From positions 36,009 through 100,008 of the forward strand of contig PBEM01000006.1 of NCBI GenBank assembly GCA_002718415.1: a DNA stretch of 64,000 nucleotides. Direction: 5' to 3'. Positions 8,822 to 18,985 of this stretch are shown one piece after another. The DNA is from Chloroflexota bacterium (lineage in GTDB: Bacteria; Chloroflexota; Dehalococcoidia; Lucifugimonadales; Lucifugimonadaceae). The position numbers and the translations under genes were made by a program. The notes below the pieces were generated by a model. The model had not been told where the DNA came from. It did no database searches and was given only the letters and a program-made list of their open reading frames with translations. Within the stretch, counting starts at the first letter, position 1. Each line of letters begins with the position of its first letter.

Positions 8822-9883
8822 ATGGAACATAATAATTATAGATTAACTCAATTAGCATCATCGGCTGGTTGAGCTGGAAAGCTTTCACAGAGCGAGCTCT
8901 CAAGTATTTTGAGCAAACTATCTCATGTTAATCATAATGATGAAAATATTCTCCTTGATCATAAAACAGGTGATGATGCAGCAATATATAAAATAGATGA
9001 ACGTCTATCTTTAGTTCTTACTTTAGATTTTTTTGCACCTATAGTAGATGATGGGTTTATTTATGGAGAAATTGCAGCAGCAAATGCTTTATCTGATATT
9101 TATGCTGTGGGAGGAAAACCTATCATTGCATTAAACATAGCAGCTTTCCCGCGAGATCTTCCTACAGAAATAATATCTTCTATATTGGAAGGAGGTATGT
9201 CTAAAGTAAAAGAAGCAAATACTGCTATAGTTGGAGGGCATACTATAGAAGATAAAGAGCCTAAATATGGTATGGCCATCACAGGATTCATAAACACTGG
9301 TGAACAAATTACAAATACCCAAGCTATGACAGGAGATATTTTAATTCTTACTAAACCTATCGGTACAGGTATTATTACAACCGCTCTAAGAAATAATAAA
9401 GATTTGCTCGATCAAGAATACTTGGATAACGCTATAGACTCAATGACTCAATTAAATAATATTGCTTCTAAAGCTATGAATCTTTTTCAGGTAAAATCCG
9501 CCACAGATATTACAGGTTTTGGATTATTAGGTCATTTACATAAAATGATGATAGAAAGTAAACAATCTGCAATTATTTCAGAAAATAAAGTACCAATACT
9601 TAAGGGTGCTAAAGAATTAGTTGAAAAAAATATATGTCCTGGAGGAACAACTAGAAACCTAGAATATGTGAAAGATTATGTTGAATTCTCAAAAGATTTA
9701 ACTATGGAACATAAAAAATTGCTTGCTGATCCTCAAACCTCCGGAGGAATACTAATGTCTGTGAAAGAGTCAAAAGTAAATCAATTATCTAATTACCTAA
9801 ATGACAACGGTTTAACAGGCCATAAAGTGATAGGTGAAATTACAGATAAAAAAGATTCTACTATAAAAGTATCTACTATTTAG
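8822..9883 (+). CDS. selD: selenide, water dikinase with predicted selenocysteine at codon 17 (TGA 8870-8872)
   Basis: ATG at 8822 in frame with the supplied ORF (8909); reading through TGA gives MEHNNYRLTQLASSAGUAGKLSQSELSSILSKLSH..., matching the SelD N-terminus (LTxxSxxAG-C/U-xxK) with U17/K20; the rest is canonical SelD. Confidence 0.93.
8899..8913 (+). promoter_or_regulatory. candidate bacterial SECIS apical hairpin CUCAA-GUAUU-UUGAG
   Basis: 5-bp perfect stem, 5-nt loop beginning with G (GU), 31 nt between the TGA and the loop, within the described bSECIS spacing. Confidence 0.45.
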
Positions 9884-10643
9884 CTGATACTTTTGTCTGC
9901 TTCCAAAGTTGATTTATTTGATCTTTTGAAAGCTCATCTAATGGTTTATTAGCAATTTTTTCGGTACTGATAATTCTGTCTCTTAGTTGTATAGATGCTG
10001 ATTTGAGTATACTTTCAGGATCTAGCCCCATTTGGATAATTTCCAAAGTAATCTCGAGTAATTTTTCGCCAATTTCAGATTCATTATGATGTTTTACAAA
10101 ATTTTTGGAAGAACTCTCCAGTTTAATACCAGACTTAACTGCCCTCTTTTGAATTTCGCTAGCATACGCTAATGCTGGCATAGATTTAGGCAAACTATAA
10201 ACAATAGATCGACTTTTATCTGTCTCTAGCCTTTTAAATGACTCCCATTTTAATTCAACGTCTTCAGATGTTTTAATATCAAGATTAGATTCTTTATCTC
10301 CAAATACATGAGGATGCCTTATTATCATTTTTTCCGAAACATTTTTACATACATCACTAATATCTAATTTATTTGATTTATTTAATAAAACTGAGTGAAA
10401 AATTATTTGTAATAATATATCTCCCAATTCTTCCATGATTTTATTTGGATTAGATTCATCTATGGATTCAAATAGTTCATATACTTCTTCTAAAATTTGT
10501 GGGGCTAAAGATTTATGAGTTTGTTTCTTGTCCCAAGGACAACCTTCTGGGCCCGTGAGATCTTCCACAATTGAAACTAATTGATTAAAATTTAAATGCA
10601 TTGTTGAATTACATAATTCTTCTTTGACCATAATTATTAACAA
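9876..10643 (-). CDS. mazG: MazG-family nucleoside triphosphate pyrophosphohydrolase
   Basis: LTGPEGCPWDKKQTHKSLAPQILEEVYELFESID...EELGDILLQIIFH; RHPHVFG; true start may be downstream of 10643. Confidence 0.92.
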   Translation of the reverse strand: MLIIMVKEELCNSTMHLNFNQLVSIVEDLTGPEGCPWDKKQTHKSLAPQILEEVYELFESIDESNPNKIMEELGDILLQIIFHSVLLNKSNKLDISDVCKNVSEKMIIRHPHVFGDKESNLDIKTSEDVELKWESFKRLETDKSRSIVYSLPKSMPALAYASEIQKRAVKSGIKLESSSKNFVKHHNESEIGEKLLEITLEIIQMGLDPESILKSASIQLRDRIISTEKIANKPLDELSKDQINQLWKQTKVSAK

Positions 10644-10683
10644 CCTTTTTTGGAATTTTTATCAAAAAACTTAATGTATAAAT

Positions 10684-11373
10684 ATGATAAAGATCAATAA
10701 TATAATTGTCACGGTAATTTGTCTTCTAATGCCTATATCGTTGATAACTTCAAACATAACCTATTTAGTTAATTCTGACTGGCTTTATAACTATAATTGG
10801 GAACGTAATAATATTACAAATAAAACACAAATCCCTGAAGAAACTTTAGATTTCGCCTCGGAAAAAATTAAAGTTTATTTTATTGATAGTTCTGAAAGAT
10901 TAAACATTAATATCAAGATAAATAATATAGAAGAACCTCTATATAGTGAAAAAGAAATCTTACATATGATAGATGTCAAACATCTAATGAAATCAGTTTA
11001 CTTTGTATCAATCTTTTCTACTATAGGACTACTTTGCATCATATTTTCGATTTTAATAATAATGGGAAGGGAATCCTATAAGATATTATCTATTTCAACT
11101 AAATATTCTATGATATTTTTTGGATCAATAGTACTTTTTTTTCTTCTAGCTTCAACAATAAATTTTTCATGGATTTTTACTCAATTCCACTTATTATCTT
11201 TTAGTAACGATCTTTGGATATTAGATCCTAGAAAAGATAAACTGATTATGATGTTTCCACAAAGATTTTTTTTAGAAACCACTCTTCTAATAGGTTTATT
11301 TACTATTGTAGAATATTTAATTATTTGGTTTGGTTTTGAATTAAATTATAGAAAGAAAAAACTAAGAAATTAA
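10684..11373 (+). CDS. TIGR01906/DUF1461-like integral membrane protein
   Basis: 229 aa; four predicted TM segments; LYSEKEILHMIDVKHLM resembles the HxxDVK signature of the family. Confidence 0.65.
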   Translation: MIKINNIIVTVICLLMPISLITSNITYLVNSDWLYNYNWERNNITNKTQIPEETLDFASEKIKVYFIDSSERLNINIKINNIEEPLYSEKEILHMIDVKHLMKSVYFVSIFSTIGLLCIIFSILIIMGRESYKILSISTKYSMIFFGSIVLFFLLASTINFSWIFTQFHLLSFSNDLWILDPRKDKLIMMFPQRFFLETTLLIGLFTIVEYLIIWFGFELNYRKKKLRN

Positions 11374-12120
11374 TGTTGTTCTCCAATTCCTTACTAATTC
11401 AGGAAATTCATTTAAATTAGAAATTGTAAAATTCGGTTTAGTGATAGGTTTTCGATTATCTTGTCCTGATAACCAAGTAGTATTAATTCCTAATTGAGAG
11501 GCTCCAAATATATCAGTTAATAAATTGTCTCCAATATGCATTATAAAATTTGGATCGATTTTCATAATTTCTAAAGTTTCTCGAAATATTTTGTCTTTGG
11601 GTTTAGCTATCCCAATCTCATTTGAAAACATCATTACAGAAAAATATTTAGATAATCCTTCATTATTAAACCACTTCCTATAAGTATCAGGTGATGTTAG
11701 TCCTGTATTGGAAATAAGACCCATTTCAAATCCCATAAGATGAATTTCATTTAGAACAGATCTTGTATCATTATAAATATAAGGCGGAATTTTTAAAAAA
11801 GCAGAATCGATTAATAATCCAATATTTTCAACCTCCTTTGAACCTATTCTTTCTGAAATTCCTGGGGACATTAAATTCAATACATCTGAGACACTTTCAT
11901 GAAATTTCTTATCTTTTCCAATATTATGTCTAGAAGTTATAATTGATGAAATTTCTTTGAAAGAATTATTTATAACTTCTATAGAAATATTTTCCTTAAA
12001 TTCAAGTAGTTTTTTTTGAGTTAATTCAGATCTCAATAAATTTCTACTCGCAGATTGACTTCCACCTTCAATTTCACCTATTAAAGTTAACCATAAATCA
12101 AATGTAATTCCTAACTTCAT
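11362..12120 (-). CDS. HAD-superfamily hydrolase
   Basis: MKLGITFDLWLTLIGE start (residue 20 of the supplied ORF), GLISNTG, AKPKDKIF, MHIGDNLLTDIFGA. Confidence 0.85.
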   Translation of the reverse strand: MKLGITFDLWLTLIGEIEGGSQSASRNLLRSELTQKKLLEFKENISIEVINNSFKEISSIITSRHNIGKDKKFHESVSDVLNLMSPGISERIGSKEVENIGLLIDSAFLKIPPYIYNDTRSVLNEIHLMGFEMGLISNTGLTSPDTYRKWFNNEGLSKYFSVMMFSNEIGIAKPKDKIFRETLEIMKIDPNFIMHIGDNLLTDIFGASQLGINTTWLSGQDNRKPITKPNFTISNLNEFPELVRNWRTTLIS

Positions 12121-12121
12121 A

Positions 12122-12643
12122 TCAATCCTCAACAACAGTAAAAACATTTGAATTTTTTGGCAATTTTTTTCTTCCATTCAGTTCTAATAGTTCGATTACA
12201 AATAAAAAATTCTTTACTAAAGAACCGGATTTACTGATTAGATCATTAGCAGCTAAAGCAGAACCACCTGTAGCTAATAAATCGTCAATTAAAGCTACAT
12301 TACTATTAATTGAAACTAAATTCCTAGAAAGTTCTAGAGTTGAACTTCCATATTCTAATTGATAATTTGAACTATAAACATCTGGAGGTAATTTTCCTTT
12401 TTTTCTCAATAATACAAATGGAATAGATAATTTATAGGAAACAGGAGCTCCGAAAATAAAACCACGAGAATCTATAGAACATATAACATCAATTTCTGAT
12501 GGATTAATATGATCACATAATTTATCTATTATATATTTAAATACTTTCGGGGAATAAATTAAAGGGGTAATGTCTCTAAATAATATTCCAGATGAAGGAT
12601 AATTATCTACGTATCTAATATAAGATTTTATATCCATTATCAA
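12122..12643 (-). CDS. apt: adenine phosphoribosyltransferase
   Basis: YPSSGILFRDITPL, DSRGFIFGAPVSYKL, LIDDLLATGGSALAA. Confidence 0.94.
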   Translation of the reverse strand: MIMDIKSYIRYVDNYPSSGILFRDITPLIYSPKVFKYIIDKLCDHINPSEIDVICSIDSRGFIFGAPVSYKLSIPFVLLRKKGKLPPDVYSSNYQLEYGSSTLELSRNLVSINSNVALIDDLLATGGSALAANDLISKSGSLVKNFLFVIELLELNGRKKLPKNSNVFTVVED

Positions 12644-12763
12644 ATTTTTCTATCAGTTTATCTAAGTAATTTAGTAAAACTCATATATATATAGTATATT
12701 TCATAATATTAAATTTTATAATTTCATATTACTGATATTAATTATTTTTTATCGGAGAAAAAA

Positions 12764-13933
12764 ATTTTTATCTCAAAACTAATAATAAGTGGATTTCGAA
12801 ACCATATTGATACTAATCTTGATTTATCTAATGGAATTTCTATATTTATAGGAAAAAATGGACAAGGAAAAAGTAATCTTATAGAAGCTATATATATGTT
12901 AGCTATCGCTAAATCAACAAGAACCTCCTATGAGATTGAATTAATTAATAATGAAATTTCAAAGAAAAATGGACATGTACAAATTTCTGCAATAGGTAAA
13001 TCGGATACAAAAAATATCCAAGCTCAAATTGATTTTGATGTAACTACAGGAAAAACAAATCCAGATAAATCATTAATCCTAAGAAAATCATTAAGAGTAA
13101 ATGGTCTAGTTAGGAAATCTCCTGATTTTGTTGGAAGTATTAATGTCGTCTGCTTCGAAGTAAATAATTTAGAAATATTAACCGGACCTCCATCTAATAG
13201 AAGAAAATATATAGATATTCTCATTTCTCAAACAGATCAAGATTATATTAGAACACTACAAAGATATAGAAATGTAATAAAACAAAGGAACTACTTACTT
13301 AAACTAATTAAAGAAAAAAAATCCTCAGAGAAAGAATTGTCTTTTTGGGATGAAAGATTAATCTATGAAGGAGCAAATATTTTTCTTAGCAGAAAAAGAA
13401 TTATCCAAAAATTAATAGAATTCCTAGTACCTCAACACGCTATTTTATCTGGTGGCGATGAAATAGAAATTATTTATAGACCAAAAATTTCTACCAAACA
13501 ACAAAACATAAATAATTTAACCCGCGAAGAGATTGAAAGTCTAATGATGGAAAATTTAAGAAAAATTAAAAGTTTAGAAATTATTCAAGGAATATCTTTA
13601 TTGGGACCTCATCGAGATGATATAGAAATTAAATTTAATGGAGAATTAGCGAGTTCAAGAGCATCTAGGGGCCAAAGTAGAATTATCGTATTATCATTGA
13701 AATTATCTGAAGCTTCAATACTTAAGGAACTAACGGGATATTCACCAATATTAGCTTTAGATGATATCCTTTCAGAATTAGATGAAGAAAAAAGAAAAAT
13801 TGTTTTAGAGACTACAATAAATTATGAACAGGTATTTATTACTTCAAGTGATGAATTTATTTTTAAAAATATAAATTTGCCTAAATCAAAAATGTACAAT
13901 ATCTATGAAGGTAAAGTTACTGAAAAGAATTAA
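12764..13933 (+). CDS. recF: DNA replication/repair protein RecF, predicted AUU start
   Basis: Walker A GKNGQGKSNLIEAIYML lies upstream of the track's ATG (12896); the frame is open from 12722 with GGAG at 12754-12757 and ATT at 12764; GPHRDDIEIKFNG, SRGQSRIIVLSLKLSE, ALDDILSELDE. Confidence 0.88.
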   Translation: MFISKLIISGFRNHIDTNLDLSNGISIFIGKNGQGKSNLIEAIYMLAIAKSTRTSYEIELINNEISKKNGHVQISAIGKSDTKNIQAQIDFDVTTGKTNPDKSLILRKSLRVNGLVRKSPDFVGSINVVCFEVNNLEILTGPPSNRRKYIDILISQTDQDYIRTLQRYRNVIKQRNYLLKLIKEKKSSEKELSFWDERLIYEGANIFLSRKRIIQKLIEFLVPQHAILSGGDEIEIIYRPKISTKQQNINNLTREEIESLMMENLRKIKSLEIIQGISLLGPHRDDIEIKFNGELASSRASRGQSRIIVLSLKLSEASILKELTGYSPILALDDILSELDEEKRKIVLETTINYEQVFITSSDEFIFKNINLPKSKMYNIYEGKVTEKN

Positions 13934-13938
13934 GCCAT

Positions 13939-15270
13939 ATGACATTTGAAACAGACATAAAAAGATATATTAACAATAACCCTAAATCAAAAAAATTACA
14001 TGATTTAGCAAAAAAAGTAATGCCAGGTGGGGATACACGTAATTCCATTTATTGGAATCCATTTCCAATTTATCTATCTGAAGGAAATGGTTCAAAAGTT
14101 AAAGATGTAGATAATAACGTTAGAGTTGATTTAGTTAACAATATGACTACATTAATTTTAGGACATAACAATAAAAATGTCAGAAAAGCTATAATCAATC
14201 AAACGGAAAAAGGTACCTCTTTTCCTGCCCCTACTTCACCAATAATAGAACTGGCTCAAATTTTGTGCGAAAGAGTAAAATCTGTCGAGAAAATTAGATT
14301 TGTAAACTCTGGAACTGAAGCCACTTTAAATGCAATAAGAGCTTCTAGAGCATTTACCCATAAACAAAAAATTGTTAAATGTGAAGGAGCTTACCATGGT
14401 AATCACGATGCTGTTCAAATTAGCGTTACACCAGATTTATCTTTAGCGGGGAGTAAAAATACACCTAAGCCAGTAAAAGCTTTTGAGGGTATTGCGAATT
14501 CGGCTACAGAAGATATTTTAATTATCCCATTTAACAATGATGAGGTCGCGGAAAAAATCATAACGGAAAATGCAGAAGAAATTGCTGCTGTTATTGTAGA
14601 ACCTATTAATGGACAGTGTGGAATGATTCCAGCCAAAAAATCTTTTTTAGAAAAACTTAGATACATAACAAAAAAACATAATATAGTTTTAATTTTTGAT
14701 GAAGTGATTTCATTTAGAATTTCAAGTGGGGGCGCACAAGAATATTTTGATATTTACCCTGATATTACTTGTTTTGGAAAAATTATTGGGGGAGGTATGC
14801 CTGTTGGAGCATTTGGCGGAAATAAAAAAATTATGAACTTATGGGATCCTTCTAAATCAAAGAAATATGTTCAACATGCCGGAACTTTCAATGGGAATCC
14901 TATTACTGCTATAGCAGGATTAACTACTTTAAAATCACTAAAAAAAGATACATATGAAAAATTAAATAAAAAAGGGGATTATTTACGAAATAAATTATCT
15001 GATTTATTCCTTGAGATGGAAGCCCCACTAACTACTACAGGAGTTGGTTCTTTATTCGCAATACAATGTACAGCTGATCAAGTAATAGATTATCGATCAT
15101 ATTCTAAAAATGATCAAGTACTTTTAAATAAAATTTTTATTTCATTACTTAATTCTGGTTTTCTGATATCAAACAGATGTAGTGGAAGTGTTTCTGTATC
15201 TAATTCATACGAAGAAATCGATTCATTTGTTCTATCTTTAAAAAAAATATTGTCTAATTTAGGATATTAA
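13939..15270 (+). CDS. class III aminotransferase, glutamate-1-semialdehyde 2,1-aminomutase-like
   Basis: MPGGDTRN, RFVNSGTEATLNAIRASRAFT, IFDEVISFR, FGKIIGGGMPVGAFGG. Confidence 0.88.
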   Translation: MTFETDIKRYINNNPKSKKLHDLAKKVMPGGDTRNSIYWNPFPIYLSEGNGSKVKDVDNNVRVDLVNNMTTLILGHNNKNVRKAIINQTEKGTSFPAPTSPIIELAQILCERVKSVEKIRFVNSGTEATLNAIRASRAFTHKQKIVKCEGAYHGNHDAVQISVTPDLSLAGSKNTPKPVKAFEGIANSATEDILIIPFNNDEVAEKIITENAEEIAAVIVEPINGQCGMIPAKKSFLEKLRYITKKHNIVLIFDEVISFRISSGGAQEYFDIYPDITCFGKIIGGGMPVGAFGGNKKIMNLWDPSKSKKYVQHAGTFNGNPITAIAGLTTLKSLKKDTYEKLNKKGDYLRNKLSDLFLEMEAPLTTTGVGSLFAIQCTADQVIDYRSYSKNDQVLLNKIFISLLNSGFLISNRCSGSVSVSNSYEEIDSFVLSLKKILSNLGY

Positions 15271-15279
15271 GATTATTGT

Positions 15280-15996
15280 TTATTTCTTTAAACTTATTAA
15301 AAATAACTTATATATAGCCTCAATAATAATTTTAATTGTCAATTTAGAATTTCCAAAATTTCTACTATGAAATACATAAGGAATTTCCTTAATTTTAAAA
15401 TTCTTTTTGTTACATTCAAAAATCATCTCAGATTGAAAAATAAATCCTGTCGATATAATTTTTTTAAAGTCGATTTGTTTTAAAACTGCAGATTTATACC
15501 CTTTATATCCTGAGGTGATATCAAACACTTTAATCCCTAGAAATACTCTAATAAAAAAATTAGAATATTTACTTAATAATAACCTAAATATCCCATATTC
15601 TTTATCTGTACCACCATCAGGGATATATCGAGATGCTATAACAACATCAAATTCATTTAATTCAATAACTAAATCTTTTATTTTTTCTGGAGGATGCGAA
15701 AGGTCAGCATCCATTTGAATAATAATATCTGCACCAGAATTTATTGCTTCAGTAAAACCTTGAATATATGCTTTAGCAATCCCTGATTTTCTTTCTCTTC
15801 TGATGACTCTAAAAAAGGTCCCATCTAATAATCTAGATATTTCAATTGCTTTATCAGCTGTTCCATCAGGGGAAGAATCATCAACAATTATAAATCCTAA
15901 ATTTAGTTCTAGTAGGTTTAATTCATTAATAATTATTCCTATATTCTCAACTTCATTATAAGTGGGAATAACTACAATAATTTTAGGTGTAATCAT
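15280..15996 (-). CDS. family 2 glycosyltransferase, dolichol-phosphate mannosyltransferase-like
   Basis: VVIPTYNEVENIG, VDDSSPDGTADKA, QMDADLSHPPE, DITSGYKGYK. Confidence 0.88.
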   Translation of the reverse strand: MITPKIIVVIPTYNEVENIGIIINELNLLELNLGFIIVDDSSPDGTADKAIEISRLLDGTFFRVIRRERKSGIAKAYIQGFTEAINSGADIIIQMDADLSHPPEKIKDLVIELNEFDVVIASRYIPDGGTDKEYGIFRLLLSKYSNFFIRVFLGIKVFDITSGYKGYKSAVLKQIDFKKIISTGFIFQSEMIFECNKKNFKIKEIPYVFHSRNFGNSKLTIKIIIEAIYKLFLISLKK

Positions 15997-16714
15997 TCTT
16001 ATTTAAATTATATTTACCTCTTAAATGATTAATCTTTATATTAATTACTTCTATAAATGCTCCAATACCTTTACTTAACGTTACTTTACTGCCTTGTGAA
16101 TGATGCCATTCTATGCCGGTTTCACATATTGAATAATTTAATTCCTTTGCAATAAAAATGCTTTCAACATCAAACGCAAACCCTTTAATTAATTGTTTGG
16201 AAAAAATATTTTCTGCTACCTTATCACGAAATAACTTAAATCCACACTGTGTATCCTGAATTTCTGAAAAAATTAAAATCTTAACAAATATATTAAATAA
16301 TTTTCCATATAAATGTCTGTAAAAAGGTTCATCATATCTATTAGATCCAATGGCCTCTCTTGAACCTATAATTAAATCATATTTATTGGTATAAGAAATA
16401 AATCTTTCAATATTCCCTATAGGCATAGATAGATCTGCATCACATAAAAATCTCCACTCTCCATTAGCTTCAAGCATCCCTTTAGCAACAGCATCACCTT
16501 TCCCAAAGTTTTTTTTAGAAATAATTAGTTTTACTCTATCATCCAACTTAACTATTTTAGAAACTTCATTTCTAGTTTTATCGATTGAACCATCATCAAC
16601 GACAATAATTTCCCATTTATATTTTTTCTTGTCAAAGTAATCTATTAATTCATTTAGTGTTTTATTAATCCTATTAGATTCGTTGTATGCTGGAATAATA
16701 ATACTGAGAAACAT
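15983..16714 (-). CDS. family 2 glycosyltransferase, dolichyl-phosphate glucosyltransferase-like
   Basis: IIIPAYNESNRI, VVDDGSIDKT, LCDADLSMP, DTQCGFKLF. Confidence 0.88.
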   Translation of the reverse strand: MFLSIIIPAYNESNRINKTLNELIDYFDKKKYKWEIIVVDDGSIDKTRNEVSKIVKLDDRVKLIISKKNFGKGDAVAKGMLEANGEWRFLCDADLSMPIGNIERFISYTNKYDLIIGSREAIGSNRYDEPFYRHLYGKLFNIFVKILIFSEIQDTQCGFKLFRDKVAENIFSKQLIKGFAFDVESIFIAKELNYSICETGIEWHHSQGSKVTLSKGIGAFIEVINIKINHLRGKYNLNKNDYT

Positions 16715-16740
16715 AAAAACTATTTATTAAATAACTATTA

Positions 16741-17967
16741 TTACGACTTATCCAAATTAAAAGATTTATGTAAATTACTAACTGCTATTTCAACAAGTTC
16801 AGACTTAATTATTACAGTAATCCTTATTTCTGAAGTAGTGATCATATCAATATTTACGTTAGAATCAGCTAAAGTTTTAAACATTTTTGAAGCATAACCC
16901 GGAGAATTTTGCATTCCTGTCCCTACTAAACTTACTTTAGATAAGCCTTTTCCTGTTATAACCTGACTGTATGATATTTCATTTTGATTCTCAATTAATT
17001 TTGTTGCTCTATTTAAATCAGAATCTGATACCGTGAATGTAAAATCAGTGTTCCCATTGATACTAGAGTTTTGAACTATAACATCTACGCTAATACCTTC
17101 ATCTGATAAAGGTTTTAGTAAATTAGCTGCTATACCAGGCTCATCTTTGATACCTATAATAGAAATTTTACTTATATTGCGATCAATCGCTATCCCAGTT
17201 ATTGGATTAATATCTTCCATATTGTTTCCTCCATGTATTAAGGTTCCTTCAGATTTTGAAAACGTAGAACATACATAAATAGGCATGTCATTTATTGCTG
17301 CTAATTCTATTGATCTCGGATTCATCTTAGCTCCTAAAGAAGCCATTTCCAACATTTCATTGAAGTTTATTTCCTTTAATTTTTTTGCAGAATTAATTAT
17401 CCTGGGATCAGTTGTAAAAATACCTTCAACATCTGTATAAATTTCACATCTTTTAGCACCTAGTGAAACAGCTAGAGCTACCGCAGATGTATCAGAACCG
17501 CCTCTACCTAATGTAGTTGTATCTCCATCATTAGAATATCCTTGAAATCCAGCAATTACTACTACATTTCCTTTATGAATTTCATTTAAAATTCTATCTG
17601 TTTTTATATTTGAAATTCTAGCTGAACCATGAATAGGATCTGTTTGTATCCCTGCTTGTAAACCACTAAGACTTATAGCATCACAATTTTTAGAAATTAA
17701 TGCCATTGACATTAATGCTGAACTGGCAAGTTCACCTGTTGAAAGTAAAATATCCATTTCTCTAAGAGAAGATAAATTATTTTTAGTAACAGAATTAGCA
17801 ATACTTATTAATTCATCTGTACTATCTCCCATTGCGGAAACCACAACTACTAATAAATCTCCAGATTTTTTTCTATCTATTATTGCTTCAGCAATCTTTT
17901 GAATATTCTGAGGATTAGATACAGAGCTGCCTCCATATTTCTGTACTATTATATTTTTTTTATTCAT
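16741..17967 (-). CDS. lysC: aspartate kinase
   Basis: MNKKNIIVQKYGGSSVSN (start at residue 14 of the supplied ORF), GRGGSDTSAVALA, two C-terminal ACT domains. Confidence 0.95.
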   Translation of the reverse strand: MNKKNIIVQKYGGSSVSNPQNIQKIAEAIIDRKKSGDLLVVVVSAMGDSTDELISIANSVTKNNLSSLREMDILLSTGELASSALMSMALISKNCDAISLSGLQAGIQTDPIHGSARISNIKTDRILNEIHKGNVVVIAGFQGYSNDGDTTTLGRGGSDTSAVALAVSLGAKRCEIYTDVEGIFTTDPRIINSAKKLKEINFNEMLEMASLGAKMNPRSIELAAINDMPIYVCSTFSKSEGTLIHGGNNMEDINPITGIAIDRNISKISIIGIKDEPGIAANLLKPLSDEGISVDVIVQNSSINGNTDFTFTVSDSDLNRATKLIENQNEISYSQVITGKGLSKVSLVGTGMQNSPGYASKMFKTLADSNVNIDMITTSEIRITVIIKSELVEIAVSNLHKSFNLDKS

Positions 17968-18862
17968 AACTATCGATAAATGCTCCAGTATCAGAAATAG
18001 GAACAATTATAGATTCCCCTTCAACTTGAGATAATCTGGCAGCCTCAGCCATTTCATATCTAACAGTAACTTCTTTTCCTCTAGTTATTGCAACTATTGT
18101 GGGTCCAGAACCTGATATATATACGCCATTAGCCCCACCTTTAATTGCACCTTTAACAATAGATTGATAACCAGGAATATTTCCTGATCGATATGGTTGA
18201 TGTATTTTATCTTTTGTTGCAATATTAAGTAAATTAAAACTCTGTTTATTGAAGGAATTAATCAATAAAGCAACTCTTGCTATATTATAAATAACATCAG
18301 ATCTTGAAATGTTTTCTGGAAGATTTGATCGTGATTGATGTGTATCAATATAAAAATTTGGGATAAATAAAATAGCATTCACTTCTTTAGAAATAGATAC
18401 TTCATCTATTATCCATTTATTTTGCTCCTTTAAACCTATAGTAAAACCTCCATATATTGCAGGAGCTACATTGTCAGGATGTCCCTCAATTTCAGAAGCT
18501 AAATTTACTAAAGTCTCCTTATCCAAATTTGCTCCACTCAAAACTGATCCTGCTAAAAGACCTGAAACTATAGCAGCTGAACTACTTCCCAATCCTCTTG
18601 AAAAAGGAATTTTATTATTACAAATATAAGAATATTTTTTTGGTTTTTTACCAATATAGTTAAATACAGCTTCTAAACCAGTAACTATTAAATTTCTAGA
18701 ATCTAAAGGTATTTGATTCACACCTTCACCCTCAATTTCAATACTAAAGTCGCCTTCTGTAACTTTCAATTCATTCCATAAATCTAATGCAATTCCCAAA
18801 CAATCAAAACCTGGACCTAAATTTGCAGTAGTTGCGGGAGTCTTTATTATTACTGATTTCAA
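17960..18862 (-). CDS. thrB: homoserine kinase
   Basis: PATTANLGPGFDCLGIAL, FSRGLGSSSAAIVSGL, GHPDNVAPAIYGG. Confidence 0.95.
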   Translation of the reverse strand: MKSVIIKTPATTANLGPGFDCLGIALDLWNELKVTEGDFSIEIEGEGVNQIPLDSRNLIVTGLEAVFNYIGKKPKKYSYICNNKIPFSRGLGSSSAAIVSGLLAGSVLSGANLDKETLVNLASEIEGHPDNVAPAIYGGFTIGLKEQNKWIIDEVSISKEVNAILFIPNFYIDTHQSRSNLPENISRSDVIYNIARVALLINSFNKQSFNLLNIATKDKIHQPYRSGNIPGYQSIVKGAIKGGANGVYISGSGPTIVAITRGKEVTVRYEMAEAARLSQVEGESIIVPISDTGAFIDSYE

Positions 18863-18985
18863 AATATATATAACCTACTATATAAAAAAATTGAGGTTTA
18901 AAATTTTTTACATTTAAGTATAATCATAGTTGATTATTTATAATATAGTGAATGTGTACTTGAATATAAAAAGGAGCAAATTAGA

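Noticed and set aside
8870-8872. TGA in selD as a frameshift/nonsense mutation or as Trp
   Set aside because: It sits exactly at the known Cys/Sec catalytic position with flanking SelD motif intact; TGA serves as a stop for other genes and Trp is encoded by TGG.
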